A DNA stretch of 64,000 nt from Shinella zoogloeoides (GCF_022682305.1 NZ_CP093528.1:1811501-1875500), one strand, 5' to 3'; positions 45,697 to 58,373 are shown, numbered from the stretch's first letter. Translations and numbers: made by a program. The notes: generated by a model from the sequence alone, not told the origin.

Positions 45697-45724
45697 GGCG
45701 CCCAAGGACTGGAGGGCGCCTTTT
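45697..45724 (+). promoter_or_regulatory. Expression-platform hairpin sequestering the gcvT ribosome site
   Basis: GGCGCCC (45697-45703) pairs with GGGCGCC (45714-45720) around AAGGACTGGA, immediately followed by TTTT. The GGAGGG ribosome site of gcvT (45711-45716) lies in the loop and 3' arm, and the TTG start codon at 45723 sits in the T run. It could act as a translational switch, a weak terminator, or both. A perfect palindrome GGCGCAATTGCGCC at 45652-45665 lies between it and the aptamers. Confidence 0.65.
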
Positions 45725-46862
45725 GGACGGATCGTCTGAACTCAAGAAAACCCCGCTTCACGCGCTGAACGTATCGCTCGGCGGTCGCATGGTGCCGTTC
45801 GCCGGCTATGAGATGCCGGTGCAATATACCGCCGGCGTGATGAAGGAGCACCTGCACACCCGCGCCGCCGCCGGCCTCTTCGACGTGTCGCACATGGGCC
45901 AGGTCACCGTGCGCGCCCGCTCCGGCGACAATGCCGACGCCGCCCGTGCGCTCGAAACGCTGGTGCCGGTCGACGTAGTCGGCCTCGGCGAAGGCCGCCA
46001 ACGCTATGCGCTCTTCACCAATGACGAAGGTGGCATCCTCGACGACCTGATGATCGCCAACCGCGGCGACCATTTCTATGTCGTCGTCAACGCGGCCTGC
46101 AAGGACGCGGACTTCGCCTATATGCAGGCGAAGATCGGCGATGTCTGCGAACTGACGCTGCACGACGACCGCGCGCTGGTCGCGCTGCAGGGGCCGCGTG
46201 CCGAGACGGTTCTGGCGGAACTGTGGGCCGACATCTCCTCCATGCGCTTCATGGACGTGCGCGCCTGCGACCTCCACGATGCCGACTGCATCGTCTCGCG
46301 CTCCGGCTATACCGGCGAGGACGGCTTCGAGATCTCCATTCCGGCGGACCTTGCCGAAACCGTCTGTCGCCGCCTGCTCGACCATCCCGACGTGCTGCCC
46401 ATCGGCCTCGGCGCACGCGATTCGCTGCGGCTGGAAGCCGGTCTCTGCCTCTACGGCAACGATATCGACACTAGCACGACGCCCGTCGAAGGCGGTCTCG
46501 AATGGGCGATCCAGAAGGTGCGCCGCAAGGGCGGCGAGCGCGAGGGTGGGTTCCCCGGCGCATCCGTCATCCTCGAGCAGCTTGAGAACGGTGCGGATCG
46601 CCGCCGCATCGGCCTTCGCGCGGAAGGCCGAGCGCCCGTGCGCGCCGGCGCGGTGCTCGCCACCGATGCCGAGGGCGAGGATATCGTCGGCACGGTCACG
46701 TCCGGCGGCTTCGGCCCGAATGTCGATGGCCCCGTGGCCATGGGCTACGTCACCAAGTCCGCCGTCGCCCCCGGCACGCAGCTCTATGCCGGCGTGCGTG
46801 GAAAATTCCTGCCCGTCACCGTATCGGCCATGCCCTTCATCAAGAACACCTTCAAGCGCTGA
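45723..46862 (+). CDS. gcvT: Glycine cleavage system T protein (aminomethyltransferase)
   Basis: A 379-residue T protein that transfers the methylene of aminomethyl-lipoyl GcvH to tetrahydrofolate. Typical segments: [82 protein letters not shown]. The start is a TTG at 45723: it is the only start codon between the in-frame stop at 45672 and the conserved region, and GGAGGG lies 6 bases before it. The product then begins [12 protein letters not shown], matching rhizobial T proteins. Confidence 0.96.
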   Translation: MDGSSELKKTPLHALNVSLGGRMVPFAGYEMPVQYTAGVMKEHLHTRAAAGLFDVSHMGQVTVRARSGDNADAARALETLVPVDVVGLGEGRQRYALFTNDEGGILDDLMIANRGDHFYVVVNAACKDADFAYMQAKIGDVCELTLHDDRALVALQGPRAETVLAELWADISSMRFMDVRACDLHDADCIVSRSGYTGEDGFEISIPADLAETVCRRLLDHPDVLPIGLGARDSLRLEAGLCLYGNDIDTSTTPVEGGLEWAIQKVRRKGGEREGGFPGASVILEQLENGADRRRIGLRAEGRAPVRAGAVLATDAEGEDIVGTVTSGGFGPNVDGPVAMGYVTKSAVAPGTQLYAGVRGKFLPVTVSAMPFIKNTFKR

Positions 46863-46901
46863 CACCAGCCGTCGACCACCACTTCACCGAGAGGAACAAA
46901 C

Positions 46902-47263
46902 ATGCTGAAATTTACTGAAGAACACGAGTGGCTGAAGATCGAGGGCGGCGTTGCGACCGTCGGCATCACGACGCACGCGGCCGAACAGCTCGGCGACCTC
47001 GTCTTCGTCGAACTGCCGGAAGTCGGCGCGACCTTCGACAAGGGCGGTGACGCGGCCACCGTCGAATCCGTGAAGGCAGCCTCCGACGTCTATTGTCCGC
47101 TCGACGGCGAGATCGTCGAAGTCAACGAGGCCATCACGGCCGATCCTTCCCTCGTCAACAGCGATCCGCAGGGCGCCGGCTGGTTCTTCAAGCTGAAGCT
47201 CGCCAACCCGTCCGACGCGGACGGCCTGATGGACGAGGCCGCCTACAAGGAGCTTGTCGGCTG

Positions 47264-47264
<1 letters not shown>
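46902..47264 (+). CDS. gcvH: Glycine cleavage system H protein (lipoyl carrier)
   Basis: A 120-residue lipoylated shuttle protein. The lipoylation lysine is in [21 protein letters not shown]; the flanking [19 protein letters not shown] and [15 protein letters not shown] strands are conserved. It is a substrate for LipB (35.6 kb). AGAGGAACAAAC precedes the ATG. Its stop overlaps the gcvP start by one base (TGATG). Confidence 0.97.
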
Positions 47265-50134
<2,870 letters not shown>

Positions 50135-50154
50135 GACGGCGCCATAAAGCTCAT

Positions 50155-50190
50155 GCCCCGGCCGATCTATCGGCCGGGGCTTTTCCTTTT
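50155..50190 (+). terminator. Rho-independent terminator of the gcv operon
   Basis: GCCCCGGCCGA (50155-50165) pairs perfectly with TCGGCCGGGGC (50170-50180) around a TCTA loop and is followed by TTTTCCTTTT, 20 bases after the gcvP stop. Confidence 0.93.
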
Positions 50191-50205
50191 CGGGCAGGGA
50201 ACGGA

Positions 50206-50613
50206 TCAGGGCGAGACGGCGACGTCCACCCAGAAGCGGGTAAAGCCCTCGGCGAATTCACGATAGCCGCTGCGCGTGGAGGGTTTCACGGCATAGGCAT
50301 TGGCGCCATTCTCATAGGCTCGGCTGACATCGACCATACTGGCCGACGACGACAGCATGATGACCGGCGTGACCGCCGTGCGCGCACGGCCACGCAGACG
50401 CTTCAGGAGATCCATGCCGCTGGTGCCGGGCATGTTGATGTCGAGCAGGATATAATCGAAGGCTTCGCGGTCCAGCCGGTCGCTGGCGATATCCGCATCC
50501 GCGACATGGACGATCTCGACGGGGCTGCCGGCATCGCTGAAGGCGCGCATTACGAAACGCACATCCACGGGGTCGTCATCGACCACGATCAGCTTTCTAG
50601 GCGAACCCGCCAC
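50206..50613 (-). CDS. Single-domain response regulator (Rcp1-like)
   Basis: A 135-residue receiver domain without output domain. Phosphoacceptor Asp58 in YILLDINMPG, acidic pocket VVDDDPVD (residues 10-17), Ser/Thr switch in IMLSSSAS and the conserved Lys in AYAVKPST. It overlaps the end of the histidine kinase gene by 17 bases, so kinase and regulator are a translationally coupled pair. This kinase/short-regulator pairing resembles phytochrome-Rcp1 systems, but the kinase here has PAS domains only. Confidence 0.95.
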   Translation of the reverse strand: MAGSPRKLIVVDDDPVDVRFVMRAFSDAGSPVEIVHVADADIASDRLDREAFDYILLDINMPGTSGMDLLKRLRGRARTAVTPVIMLSSSASMVDVSRAYENGANAYAVKPSTRSGYREFAEGFTRFWVDVAVSP

Positions 50614-52462
50614 GGTCGCTCCCCTTCGGCTTCATGGGTTGCGGAAACGTCACCACGAAGCGTGCGCCCGGAGCATAGCTCGTGTCAAGCGCTATAACGC
50701 CATTGTGACTCTCGACGATCCGCCGCGCCAGAGCCAGGCCGACGCCGGTACCCTGATAGACCGTCTCATCGCGGTGAAGCCGTTGGAAGACCTCGAAAAT
50801 CCGGCCGACATGCTGCGGATCGATGCCGATCCCGTCGTCTTCCACGACGAGATCGATGCCCTGCAGCCCCTGCCGGGAATAGATGCGCACCGACGGCGCC
50901 TCGCCCGGCCGGCAATATTTCAGCGCATTGCCGATGAGGTTCTGCGCGAGCCGCTTCAAAAGCTCGGGATCGCCCAGCACCTCGGGCAGCGGCTGGATAT
51001 CCACACGCCCGCCGCTTTCCTCGACATGCCCCTCCAGCAGCGCCAATGCATCGCGCACCACGCCGGAGAGCGCGACCGGCTTCGGCGTGGCGATGCGATA
51101 GGCGATCTGCGAGAATTCCAGCAGACTGTCGATGATGCGGCGCATGCGGGCCGCGCTCTTGCGCACGTGGTCGGCATAGTGCGGCAGCTCCTCGAACTCG
51201 CCGCGATGCAGATCCTCCGAGATCATCTCTGCGAACATGGAAAGGTGGCGAAGCGGGGCCTTCAGGTCGTGCGAGACCGTGGCGGTAAACTGGTCGAGCG
51301 CCTCGTTCTTGCGGCGCAGCTCGCTGGTCTGCGCCTCCACCTGCCGCTGCTGCCGCTTGGCCTCGGTGATATCGCGCCCGACGCTGACCACCTCGGCGAC
51401 GCCCTCCTCATCGAAGATCGCCACCGCCGTCCACAGCACCCAGATTTCCTCGCCGTTCGGCCCCTCGGTGCAGATTTCCTGCGAGCGCACCGGCTCCTCG
51501 CGCGTGTAGCGCGTCACCTGGGCAAGCTGCGCCCGCTGCTCCGGGTTGTTGGCGAACTCGGCAAGGCTTCGCCCGATCACCTCCTCCGCGCGCATGCCGA
51601 CACGGCTGGCGAACTTGTCGTTGGCGAAGCGGATGACAAGATTCCTGTCGAAGCGCAGGATCATGTCCGGCAGAATCTGCAACAGGGAGAAATATTCGCG
51701 GCGTCGTGCCTCCAGCGCCGCCTCCGCACGCTTCAACTCGGACACGTCGACGCGCATCGCGACGATATCGCCGGTTTCGGCGATATGACTCTCCCCCCGG
51801 ATCCAGCGATCCGGGCCGAACTCGAAGACGGCGCCGCCGCTGCCCGTGTTCCGATGACTCTGGAGGCGCGACTGCACCATCGCCTCGGCCTCGGGCGTAC
51901 CCTCCACGAGGCCGGGAAACATGCCGACGCGGATATTGGCACGCGTGATGCTTTCCAGCGTGGCGCCGACACGCACGGCATCGCGCGCGGGGCCGCAACG
52001 TTCCTTGTAGGAGCGGTTGAACATCACGAGACGCTCCTCCGCGTCGAAGATCGCAAAGCCCTCCGTCATGGTGTCGAGCGCCGCAGCGATGCGCTGGCCG
52101 AGCAAAATCTGCTCACCATGGCTGCCGCCGCTCAGGAGACTGCGCAGCAGGAGCGCATAGCGCGCGCCGTCCCGTGCGTCCGGCAGGGCGATGACATGGG
52201 AACTGGCCTCGAAAATCGATCCGTTCTCATGGCGGAAGGCGAAGGCATGCGCATTCTCCCGCCCTTCCGCCGCATGGCGGGAAAGCAGAGCGGCGGGATC
52301 GTCGCCGTCTATCACCGAAAGAGCAAGCGGCGCGCGGTCCTCGCGGTTCCAGCCGAAGGTACGGGCCGCAGCCACATTATGGGAAACGACACGGGCTTGG
52401 GCGTCCACGATGAGAACGGGAAAGGGCAGGTTCTCGTAAAGCACCTCGGCAAAGCCGGTCAT
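50597..52462 (-). CDS. Soluble multi-PAS sensor histidine kinase
   Basis: A 621-residue kinase with no transmembrane segment. Order: PAS 1 (residues about 5-110), PAS 2 (about 122-245, MTEGFAIFDAEERLVMFNRSYKERCG), PAS 3 with PAC (about 255-370, ILPDMILRFDRNLVIRFAN ... SVGRDITEAKRQ), a short coiled coil, HisKA with phospho-His398 in TVSHDLKAPLRHLS, and HATPase_c with NLIGNALKYCRPG, VEDDGIGID and GTGVGLALARRIVE. A cytosolic signal is sensed; no cofactor-binding Cys/His pattern identifies it. Confidence 0.95.
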   Translation of the reverse strand: MTGFAEVLYENLPFPVLIVDAQARVVSHNVAAARTFGWNREDRAPLALSVIDGDDPAALLSRHAAEGRENAHAFAFRHENGSIFEASSHVIALPDARDGARYALLLRSLLSGGSHGEQILLGQRIAAALDTMTEGFAIFDAEERLVMFNRSYKERCGPARDAVRVGATLESITRANIRVGMFPGLVEGTPEAEAMVQSRLQSHRNTGSGGAVFEFGPDRWIRGESHIAETGDIVAMRVDVSELKRAEAALEARRREYFSLLQILPDMILRFDRNLVIRFANDKFASRVGMRAEEVIGRSLAEFANNPEQRAQLAQVTRYTREEPVRSQEICTEGPNGEEIWVLWTAVAIFDEEGVAEVVSVGRDITEAKRQQRQVEAQTSELRRKNEALDQFTATVSHDLKAPLRHLSMFAEMISEDLHRGEFEELPHYADHVRKSAARMRRIIDSLLEFSQIAYRIATPKPVALSGVVRDALALLEGHVEESGGRVDIQPLPEVLGDPELLKRLAQNLIGNALKYCRPGEAPSVRIYSRQGLQGIDLVVEDDGIGIDPQHVGRIFEVFQRLHRDETVYQGTGVGLALARRIVESHNGVIALDTSYAPGARFVVTFPQPMKPKGSDRGGFA

Positions 52463-52523
52463 CGCTCGCGCCCTTCCCCCTCACGATCGCAGCGTCACAG
52501 GGTCTCGCGCCGCGCGGCGCAGA

Positions 52524-52630
52524 CTAAAGCGTTTCCGCTTTTCCTCGAATCGCGAGAATGCTCTATCTCTTTGTTTTTCCGTATGTCCGGACGCAAAACC
52601 GCTGCGCACTTTTGCTGAAAATACTCTAGA
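52524..52630. repeat. Rhizobiaceae dispersed intergenic repeat
   Basis: Contains AAAGCGTTTCCGCTTTTC, GAATCGCGAGAATGCTC, TCTTTGTTTTT and CCGGACGCAAAACCGCTG in the order of a repeat that occurs many times in Rhizobium and Agrobacterium genomes. It sits between the histidine kinase start and the sufA stop. Recognition is from memory, not from a search. Confidence 0.72.
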
Positions 52631-52661
52631 CAAAAGCTCCGGTGAAGGAAACCCCGCGCGA

Positions 52662-53051
52662 TCAGGCGCGCACCGTCGGCTGGCCGGCGGCCGCGAGCGC
52701 CGCAAGGTCCGCCGGCTTCAGCTCGACCGATTCGCCGCAGCCGCAGGCGGATGTCTGGTTCGGATTCTGGAAGGTGAAGCCCGATCGCAGCGTCGTCACC
52801 TCGAAATCCATCTGCGTGCCGAGCAGATAGAGCACCGCCTCCGGCGCGACCCAGACGCGGGCGCCGTTCAGTTCGATCAGGTCGTCCTTGGCGTTGGGTT
52901 CAGTCACGAGATCGACGGAATATTCCATTCCGGCGCAACCGCCCTTCTTGATGCCGACCCGGATGCCCCTGGCATCGCCGCCGGCATTGTCGACGATCGC
53001 CTTGACGCGGTTCGCCGCCGCATCGGTCAGTGTCATGACGGCAAAGGCCAT
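52662..53051 (-). CDS. sufA: Fe-S cluster carrier, SufA/HesB family
   Basis: A 129-residue A-type carrier. The three cluster cysteines are present: KKGGCAGMEY and the C-terminal CGCGES pair (SACGCGES). The ATG at 53051 follows GAAGGAGAT with proper spacing; a TTG at 53069 is inside the ribosome site and rejected. Last gene of the suf operon, order sufS2-B-C-D-S1-T-A as in Agrobacterium. Confidence 0.95.
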   Translation of the reverse strand: MAFAVMTLTDAAANRVKAIVDNAGGDARGIRVGIKKGGCAGMEYSVDLVTEPNAKDDLIELNGARVWVAPEAVLYLLGTQMDFEVTTLRSGFTFQNPNQTSACGCGESVELKPADLAALAAAGQPTVRA

Positions 53052-53130
53052 GGTCCGTATCTCCTTCAACCTGACGGGTTCAAGGCCCGATGGTTTCCGA
53101 ATCTGAATCTAGTGTTCCCGAATTAAGGGA

Positions 53131-53511
53131 TCAATACCAGCCGACTGCGACCTGCGCCTCTTCCGACATGCGGTCCGGCGTCCACGGCGGATCGAAGGTC
53201 ATCTTAACCTCGACGCCGGAAACGCCTTCCACTGCACCCACGGCATTTTCCACCCAGCCCGGCATCTCGCCGGCGACGGGGCAACCGGGCGCGGTCAGCG
53301 TCATGTCGATCTTGACCATGCGGTCGTCCTCGATGTCGATCTTGTAGATCAGGCCGAGTTCGAAGATATCAGCCGGGATTTCCGGGTCGTAGACCGTCTT
53401 CAGGGCGGAAATGACGTCGTCGCTGAGGCGAGCCAGCTCGTCGGCGGGAATCGCCGAATGAACGATACCGTCGCGGACGTCGATCTTGTCTTCCATTGCA
53501 TCGAGGGACAT
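53131..53511 (-). CDS. sufT: SUF system Fe-S assembly protein SufT (DUF59/MIP18 family)
   Basis: A 126-residue DUF59 protein: DDVISALKTVYDPEIPADIFELGLIYKI and MTLTAPGCPVAGEMPGWVENAV with the family cysteine, ending in FDPPWTPDRMSEEAQ. Related SufT proteins assist Fe-S maturation. The ATG at 53511 is preceded by AGGAGCAGG; a second Met at 53496 is possible. sufS stops 10 bases upstream. Confidence 0.94.
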   Translation of the reverse strand: MSLDAMEDKIDVRDGIVHSAIPADELARLSDDVISALKTVYDPEIPADIFELGLIYKIDIEDDRMVKIDMTLTAPGCPVAGEMPGWVENAVGAVEGVSGVEVKMTFDPPWTPDRMSEEAQVAVGWY

Positions 53512-53521
53512 GGGCCTGCTC

Positions 53522-54760
53522 CTAGGCAAAAAACTTGCGGGCATGGTCGAGCGCATCGGCCAATGCATCGACCTCTGCACGCGTATTGTAGAGGCCGAAC
53601 GATGCCCGGCATGTGGAGGTGACGCCGAAGCGTTTCAAGAGCGGCTGGGCGCAATGGGTGCCGGCGCGCACCGCGACCCCTGCCCGGTCGATCACCATCG
53701 ACACGTCATGGGCATGGATGCCTTCCAGCTCGAAGGAGAAGATGGAGCCCTTGCCCGGCGCAGTGCCGAAGATGCGCAGCGAATTGATCGCCGAAAGCCG
53801 CTCATGGGCATAGTCTCGCAGATCCGCCTCATGGGCGGAGATCGCCGCGCGGCCGATCTTTTCCATGTAATCAAGTGCATAGCCGAGGCCGATCGCCTGC
53901 ACGATGGGCGGCGTGCCAGCCTCGAAGCGGTGCGGCGGGTCGTTGTAGGTGACGATATCCTCGCTCACGTCGACGATCATCTCGCCACCGCCCTGGAACG
54001 GGCGCATCTCGCGGAGGCGATCCATCTTGCCGTAGAGCACGCCGATGCCCGAGGGGCCGTAGAGCTTGTGGCCGGTCATCACGTACCAGTCGCAATCGAT
54101 GTCGCGCACGTCGACCGGCATGTGCACGGCCCCCTGCGAGCCATCCACCAGAACCGGAATGCCACGCTCGCGCGCAATGCGGCAGACTTCCTTGACCGGA
54201 ACGATGGTGCCGAGCGCATTCGACATATGCGTGATGGCGATGAGCTTGGTGCGCTCCGTCAGGCACTTCTCGAACTCTTCGATCTGGAACGCGCCCGTTT
54301 CATCGACCGGCGCCCAGACGAGCTTCGCACCCTGCCGCTCGCGGATGAAATGCCACGGCACGATGTTGGAGTGATGCTCCATGATCGAAAGGACGATCTC
54401 ATCGCCCTCGCCGATCTTGGGCATGCCATAGCCATAGGCGACTGTGTTGATCGCCTCGGTCGAGGATTTCGTGAAGACGATCTCGTCGACCGAAGAGGCA
54501 TTCAGGAAACGGCGCACTTTTTCGCGCGCCGCCTCATAGGCGTCCGTGGCGGCATTCGACAGGAAGTGGAGGCCGCGGTGCACGTTTGCATATTCGTTGG
54601 AATAGGCATGTGCGACCGCGTCGATCACCACCTGCGGCTTCTGCGCCGAAGCGCCGTTGTCGAGATAAACCAGCGGCTTGCCATAGAGCGTTTTCGACAG
54701 GATGGGGAAATCCTTGCGGATCGCCTCGACGTCGTAGGCCAGTGCGGGTGCGTGTTCCAT
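53522..54760 (-). CDS. sufS: Cysteine desulfurase SufS (group II)
   Basis: A 412-residue PLP enzyme supplying sulfur for Fe-S assembly. The PLP lysine is Lys232 in MTGHKLYGPSG and the catalytic Cys370 is in RAGTHCAQPLL, with TSTCRASFGLYNT following; the short active-site loop marks group II (SufS), unlike the second desulfurase at 58.5 kb. Overlapping neighbours are absent, but spacing to sufD (15 bases) fits an operon. Confidence 0.97.
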   Translation of the reverse strand: MEHAPALAYDVEAIRKDFPILSKTLYGKPLVYLDNGASAQKPQVVIDAVAHAYSNEYANVHRGLHFLSNAATDAYEAAREKVRRFLNASSVDEIVFTKSSTEAINTVAYGYGMPKIGEGDEIVLSIMEHHSNIVPWHFIRERQGAKLVWAPVDETGAFQIEEFEKCLTERTKLIAITHMSNALGTIVPVKEVCRIARERGIPVLVDGSQGAVHMPVDVRDIDCDWYVMTGHKLYGPSGIGVLYGKMDRLREMRPFQGGGEMIVDVSEDIVTYNDPPHRFEAGTPPIVQAIGLGYALDYMEKIGRAAISAHEADLRDYAHERLSAINSLRIFGTAPGKGSIFSFELEGIHAHDVSMVIDRAGVAVRAGTHCAQPLLKRFGVTSTCRASFGLYNTRAEVDALADALDHARKFFA

Positions 54761-54775
54761 CTCGATCGTCCTAAA

Positions 54776-56050
54776 CTAGGCGTGCTTTTCCAGCCAGGCG
54801 GCGATGATGCCTTCCAGCGCTTCGACCAGCGGCTCGTCTTCCAGCTCTTCGACGATCTCGGCGACGAAGGCGTTGACCAGCATGGCGCGCGCCTTGTTTT
54901 CCGGAATGCCGCGCGCCATCAGGTAATAGAGCTGCGTGTGGTCGATATCGATCACGGTCGCGCCGTGGCCGCACTGCACGTCGTCGGCGAAGATTTCCAG
55001 CTCCGGCTTGGCGGAGAAGTCGGCTTCGTCGGAGAGCAGCAGCGTGTTGCACGACATCTTGGCGTCGGTCTTCTGGGCATCCGGCGCAACGCGGATCTGG
55101 CCCTGGAAGACACCGCGGGCGCGATCGAAGATCACGTTGCGGATGACTTCGCTCGACGTCGTGTTCGGCACGTCATGACCGACCGTGAAGGTCACGTCGG
55201 TGTGCGTCTCACCGCCGAGCAGGTTGATGCCGCGCAGCGTCAGGTCCGAGCCCTCGCCCGAAACGACCACATGGATTTCCTGCCGGACAAGCTTGCCGCC
55301 GGCATTGACCACGTAAAGGCGAAGCTTCGCGTCGGTGCCGAGCGTGATGCGGATCTGGCCGAGATGGGTATCCGCAGCGCCCTGTGTCTGCAGGATGATC
55401 CAGGTGATCTCCGCACCGTCGGCAAGCGTGATGTCGCTGACCGTCGTCACGAAGGCAGCATTCTCGCCGCCGGCCACATGGCGCTCGATGACAGTCGCCT
55501 TCGTATTGGCGCCGAAGGCCGCCGGGAAGCGCGTATGCGTCTGGCCGGCATTCTGGATCGTCTGGATCTCGAGCGGGGCTTCCAGCTCGGTACCGTCAGC
55601 CAGATCGAGCACGAAACCGTCGCGCACGAAGGCGCCGTTGATGCGGCCGATGGCATCGTCGCCGTCACGGGCGGCAAGCCCTGCGGCGGCGGTGCCGTCC
55701 ACCAGCGCGTCCTTGAAAGTCCGCACCGTCACGCCTTCGGCCGTCGCGCGGGCGTCGGCAAGGCCGTTGGCGACCGAAACCACGGACGAACCCTCGACCA
55801 GCGGGCCGACCTTGGCGACCGAAGCTGCGGGATCGAAAGCCGGAACGGCGCGCAGGAGCGCCTTGAGGTCCGTATAGTGCCAGGCTTCCACGCGGCGCGT
55901 CGGAAGGCCGGCGGCCTTGAAGTCGCTGATCAGCGTGTCGCGGGCGGCCAGAACCGCGCCGTCGCCCGGCAGTTCGCCGATGGCGTTGTCATAGGCTTCG
56001 CAAAGCGCGGTCTCGGCGACCGAAAGCTTCATGCCTGTCTGCATGTTCAT
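54776..56050 (-). CDS. sufD: Fe-S cluster assembly protein SufD
   Basis: A 424-residue SufD that forms the SufBC2D scaffold. The beta-helix core and the C-terminal SufBD motif (CNTLLLSDEADFSAKPELEI, DDVQCGHGATVIDIDHTQLYYLMARGIPE) are present, with the His of the conserved C-x-H-G-A segment. Follows sufC by 23 bases. Confidence 0.96.
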   Translation of the reverse strand: MNMQTGMKLSVAETALCEAYDNAIGELPGDGAVLAARDTLISDFKAAGLPTRRVEAWHYTDLKALLRAVPAFDPAASVAKVGPLVEGSSVVSVANGLADARATAEGVTVRTFKDALVDGTAAAGLAARDGDDAIGRINGAFVRDGFVLDLADGTELEAPLEIQTIQNAGQTHTRFPAAFGANTKATVIERHVAGGENAAFVTTVSDITLADGAEITWIILQTQGAADTHLGQIRITLGTDAKLRLYVVNAGGKLVRQEIHVVVSGEGSDLTLRGINLLGGETHTDVTFTVGHDVPNTTSSEVIRNVIFDRARGVFQGQIRVAPDAQKTDAKMSCNTLLLSDEADFSAKPELEIFADDVQCGHGATVIDIDHTQLYYLMARGIPENKARAMLVNAFVAEIVEELEDEPLVEALEGIIAAWLEKHA

Positions 56051-56073
56051 GGGATCACTCCTTCACCGTGCCG

Positions 56074-56829
56074 TCAGGCGGCAGCACCGATGATGTCGGC
56101 ATAGCCGTTGGCTTCCAGCTCGTGCGCCAGCGTCTTGTCGCCGGACTTGATGACCTGGCCCTTGTAGAGAACGTGGACCGTATCCGGCACGATGTAGTCG
56201 AGCAGGCGCTGGTAGTGCGTGATGACGATGACGGCGCGATCCGGCGAGCGGAGCGCGTTGACGCCGTCGGCGACGATCTTGAGGGCGTCGATGTCGAGGC
56301 CGGAATCGGTCTCGTCGAGAACGCATAGCTTCGGCTCCAGCAGCGACATCTGCAGGATCTCGGCGCGCTTCTTCTCACCGCCGGAGAAACCGACGTTCAG
56401 CGGACGGCGCAGCATTTCCGGCGCGATCTTCAGTTCGGCGGCAGCTTCCTTGACGCGGCGCATGAAGTCCGGCGTCGTCAACTCGCCCTCGCCGCGCGCC
56501 TTGCGCTGCTCGTTCATCGCGACCTTGAGGAACTGCATGGTGGCAACGCCCGGGATTTCGACCGGGTACTGGAAGGCAAGGAAGATACCCTTGGAGGCGC
56601 GCTCTGCCGGATCGAGTTCCAGGATGCTCTCGCCGTTATAGAGGATGTCGCCCTCGGTGACTTCATAGTCCTCGCGGCCGGAAAGGATGTAGGAAAGCGT
56701 CGACTTGCCGGAGCCATTCGGACCCATGATGGCGGCGACTTCGCCGGCCTTCACGGTGAGGTTCAGGCCGCGGATGATCTCGGTGCCGTCTTCGGCGATG
56801 CGGGCGTGCAGGTTCTTGATTTCAAGCAT
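56074..56829 (-). CDS. sufC: Fe-S cluster assembly ATPase SufC
   Basis: A 251-residue ABC-type ATPase. Walker A GPNGSGKST, Q-loop FLAFQYPVEIPGV, signature VGFSGGEKKRAEILQM, Walker B LCVLDETDSGLD and H-loop VITHYQRLL are all intact. An ATG 6 bases upstream (56835) sits too close to AAAAGGAT, so 56829 is preferred. Confidence 0.97.
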   Translation of the reverse strand: MLEIKNLHARIAEDGTEIIRGLNLTVKAGEVAAIMGPNGSGKSTLSYILSGREDYEVTEGDILYNGESILELDPAERASKGIFLAFQYPVEIPGVATMQFLKVAMNEQRKARGEGELTTPDFMRRVKEAAAELKIAPEMLRRPLNVGFSGGEKKRAEILQMSLLEPKLCVLDETDSGLDIDALKIVADGVNALRSPDRAVIVITHYQRLLDYIVPDTVHVLYKGQVIKSGDKTLAHELEANGYADIIGAAA

Positions 56830-56903
56830 GGACATATCCTTTTCGGACGAATTCGTTTGGCGGCGCGCGTCTTGCGCGCGCCCGGATGATCAATGGGCGA
56901 AGG

Positions 56904-58373
56904 TCAGCCGACCGAGCCTTCCAGCGAGATGCCGATCAGCTTCTGCGCCTCGACGGCGAATTCCATCGGCAGTTCCTGAATGACTTCCTTGACGAAGCCG
57001 TTGACGATCAGCGCGATCGCCGCTTCGGTCGGGATGCCGCGCTGCAGGCAGTAGAACAGCTGGTCTTCGGAAATCTTCGAGGTGGTTGCCTCGTGCTCGA
57101 ACTGGGCCGTGGCGTTCTTCGCCTCGATATAGGGCACGGTATGCGCACCGCACTTGTCGCCGATCAGCAGCGAGTCGCACTGGGTGAAGTTGCGCGCGTT
57201 CTCCGCCTTGCGGTGGGCCGAGACCTGACCGCGATAGGTGTTGTTGGAGAAGCCCGCGGAAATGCCCTTGGAAACGATGCGGCTCGACGTGTTCTTGCCG
57301 AGATGGATCATCTTCGTGCCCGAGTCGATCTGCTGATGGCCGTTGGAAACGGCGATCGAGTAGAACTCGCCGCGCGAGCCATCGCCGCGCAGGATGCAGG
57401 ACGGGTACTTCCAGGTGATGGCGGAGCCGGTTTCCACCTGCGTCCACGAAATCTTCGAGTTCTTGCCGCGGCAATCGCCGCGCTTCGTCACGAAGTTGTA
57501 GATGCCGCCCTTGCCTTCCTTGTCGCCCGGATACCAGTTCTGGACGGTGGAATACTTGATCTCGGCATCGTCGAGCGCGACGAGTTCGACCACGGCGGCG
57601 TGAAGCTGGTTTTCGTCACGCTGCGGCGCGGTGCAGCCTTCGAGGTAGGAGACGTAAGCGCCCTCTTCCGCGATGATCAGCGTGCGCTCAAACTGGCCGG
57701 TGTTCTTCTCGTTGATACGGAAGTAGGTCGACAGTTCCATCGGGCAGCGAACGCCCTTCGGTACGAAGACGAAGGAACCGTCGGTGAAGACGGCGGTATT
57801 CAGCGTGGCGTAGAAATTGTCGGTCGCCGGAACGACGGAGCCGAGATACTTCTTCACGAGTTCGGGATGTTCGCGGATGGCTTCCGAGATCGACATGAAG
57901 ATCACGCCGGCCTTCTTCAGCTCTTCCTTGAAAGTCGTGACAACAGACACGGAATCGAAGACGGCATCGACGGCGATCTTGGACTTTTCGACGCCAGCGA
58001 GGATTTCCTGCTCGCGCAGCGGAATGCCCAGCTTCTCATACGTCTTCAGCAGCTCGGGATCGACCTCGTCGAGCGACTTCGGGCCGCTCTGGTTCTTCGG
58101 AGCGGCATAGTAGTAGAGGTCGTTGAAATCGATCTTGGGATAATCGACGCGCGCCCAGGTGGGCTCTTCCATGGTCAGCCAGCGGCGATAGGCGTCGAGG
58201 CGCCATTCGAGCATCCAATCCGGCTCGTCCTTCTTGGCGGAGATGAAGCGGATAATATCCTCGGAAAGACCCTTCGGGGCCTTGTCCATCTCGATCTTCG
58301 TCTCGAAGCCGTATTTGTACTGGTCGACGTCAATCTGACGGACCTGATCGATCGTTTCCTGCACCGCAGGCAT
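56904..58373 (-). CDS. sufB: Fe-S cluster assembly protein SufB
   Basis: A 489-residue scaffold subunit. Typical segments: [85 protein letters not shown] (split here over the motif) and [23 protein letters not shown] with conserved Cys and His, then [19 protein letters not shown]. The ATG at 58373 follows TTGGAG by 8 bases. Confidence 0.97.
   Translation of the reverse strand: MPAVQETIDQVRQIDVDQYKYGFETKIEMDKAPKGLSEDIIRFISAKKDEPDWMLEWRLDAYRRWLTMEEPTWARVDYPKIDFNDLYYYAAPKNQSGPKSLDEVDPELLKTYEKLGIPLREQEILAGVEKSKIAVDAVFDSVSVVTTFKEELKKAGVIFMSISEAIREHPELVKKYLGSVVPATDNFYATLNTAVFTDGSFVFVPKGVRCPMELSTYFRINEKNTGQFERTLIIAEEGAYVSYLEGCTAPQRDENQLHAAVVELVALDDAEIKYSTVQNWYPGDKEGKGGIYNFVTKRGDCRGKNSKISWTQVETGSAITWKYPSCILRGDGSRGEFYSIAVSNGHQQIDSGTKMIHLGKNTSSRIVSKGISAGFSNNTYRGQVSAHRKAENARNFTQCDSLLIGDKCGAHTVPYIEAKNATAQFEHEATTSKISEDQLFYCLQRGIPTEAAIALIVNGFVKEVIQELPMEFAVEAQKLIGISLEGSVG

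Noticed and set aside
45382..45768. 128-codon frame through the glycine riboswitch
   Set aside because: It coincides with the aptamer sequence, which is conserved as RNA; the frame is incidental.
53486..56104. 872-codon open frame on the plus strand opposite the suf genes
   Set aside because: Exact antisense of sufT, sufS and sufD in a GC-rich genome; Arg/His/Asp-rich translation with no domain and no ribosome site.
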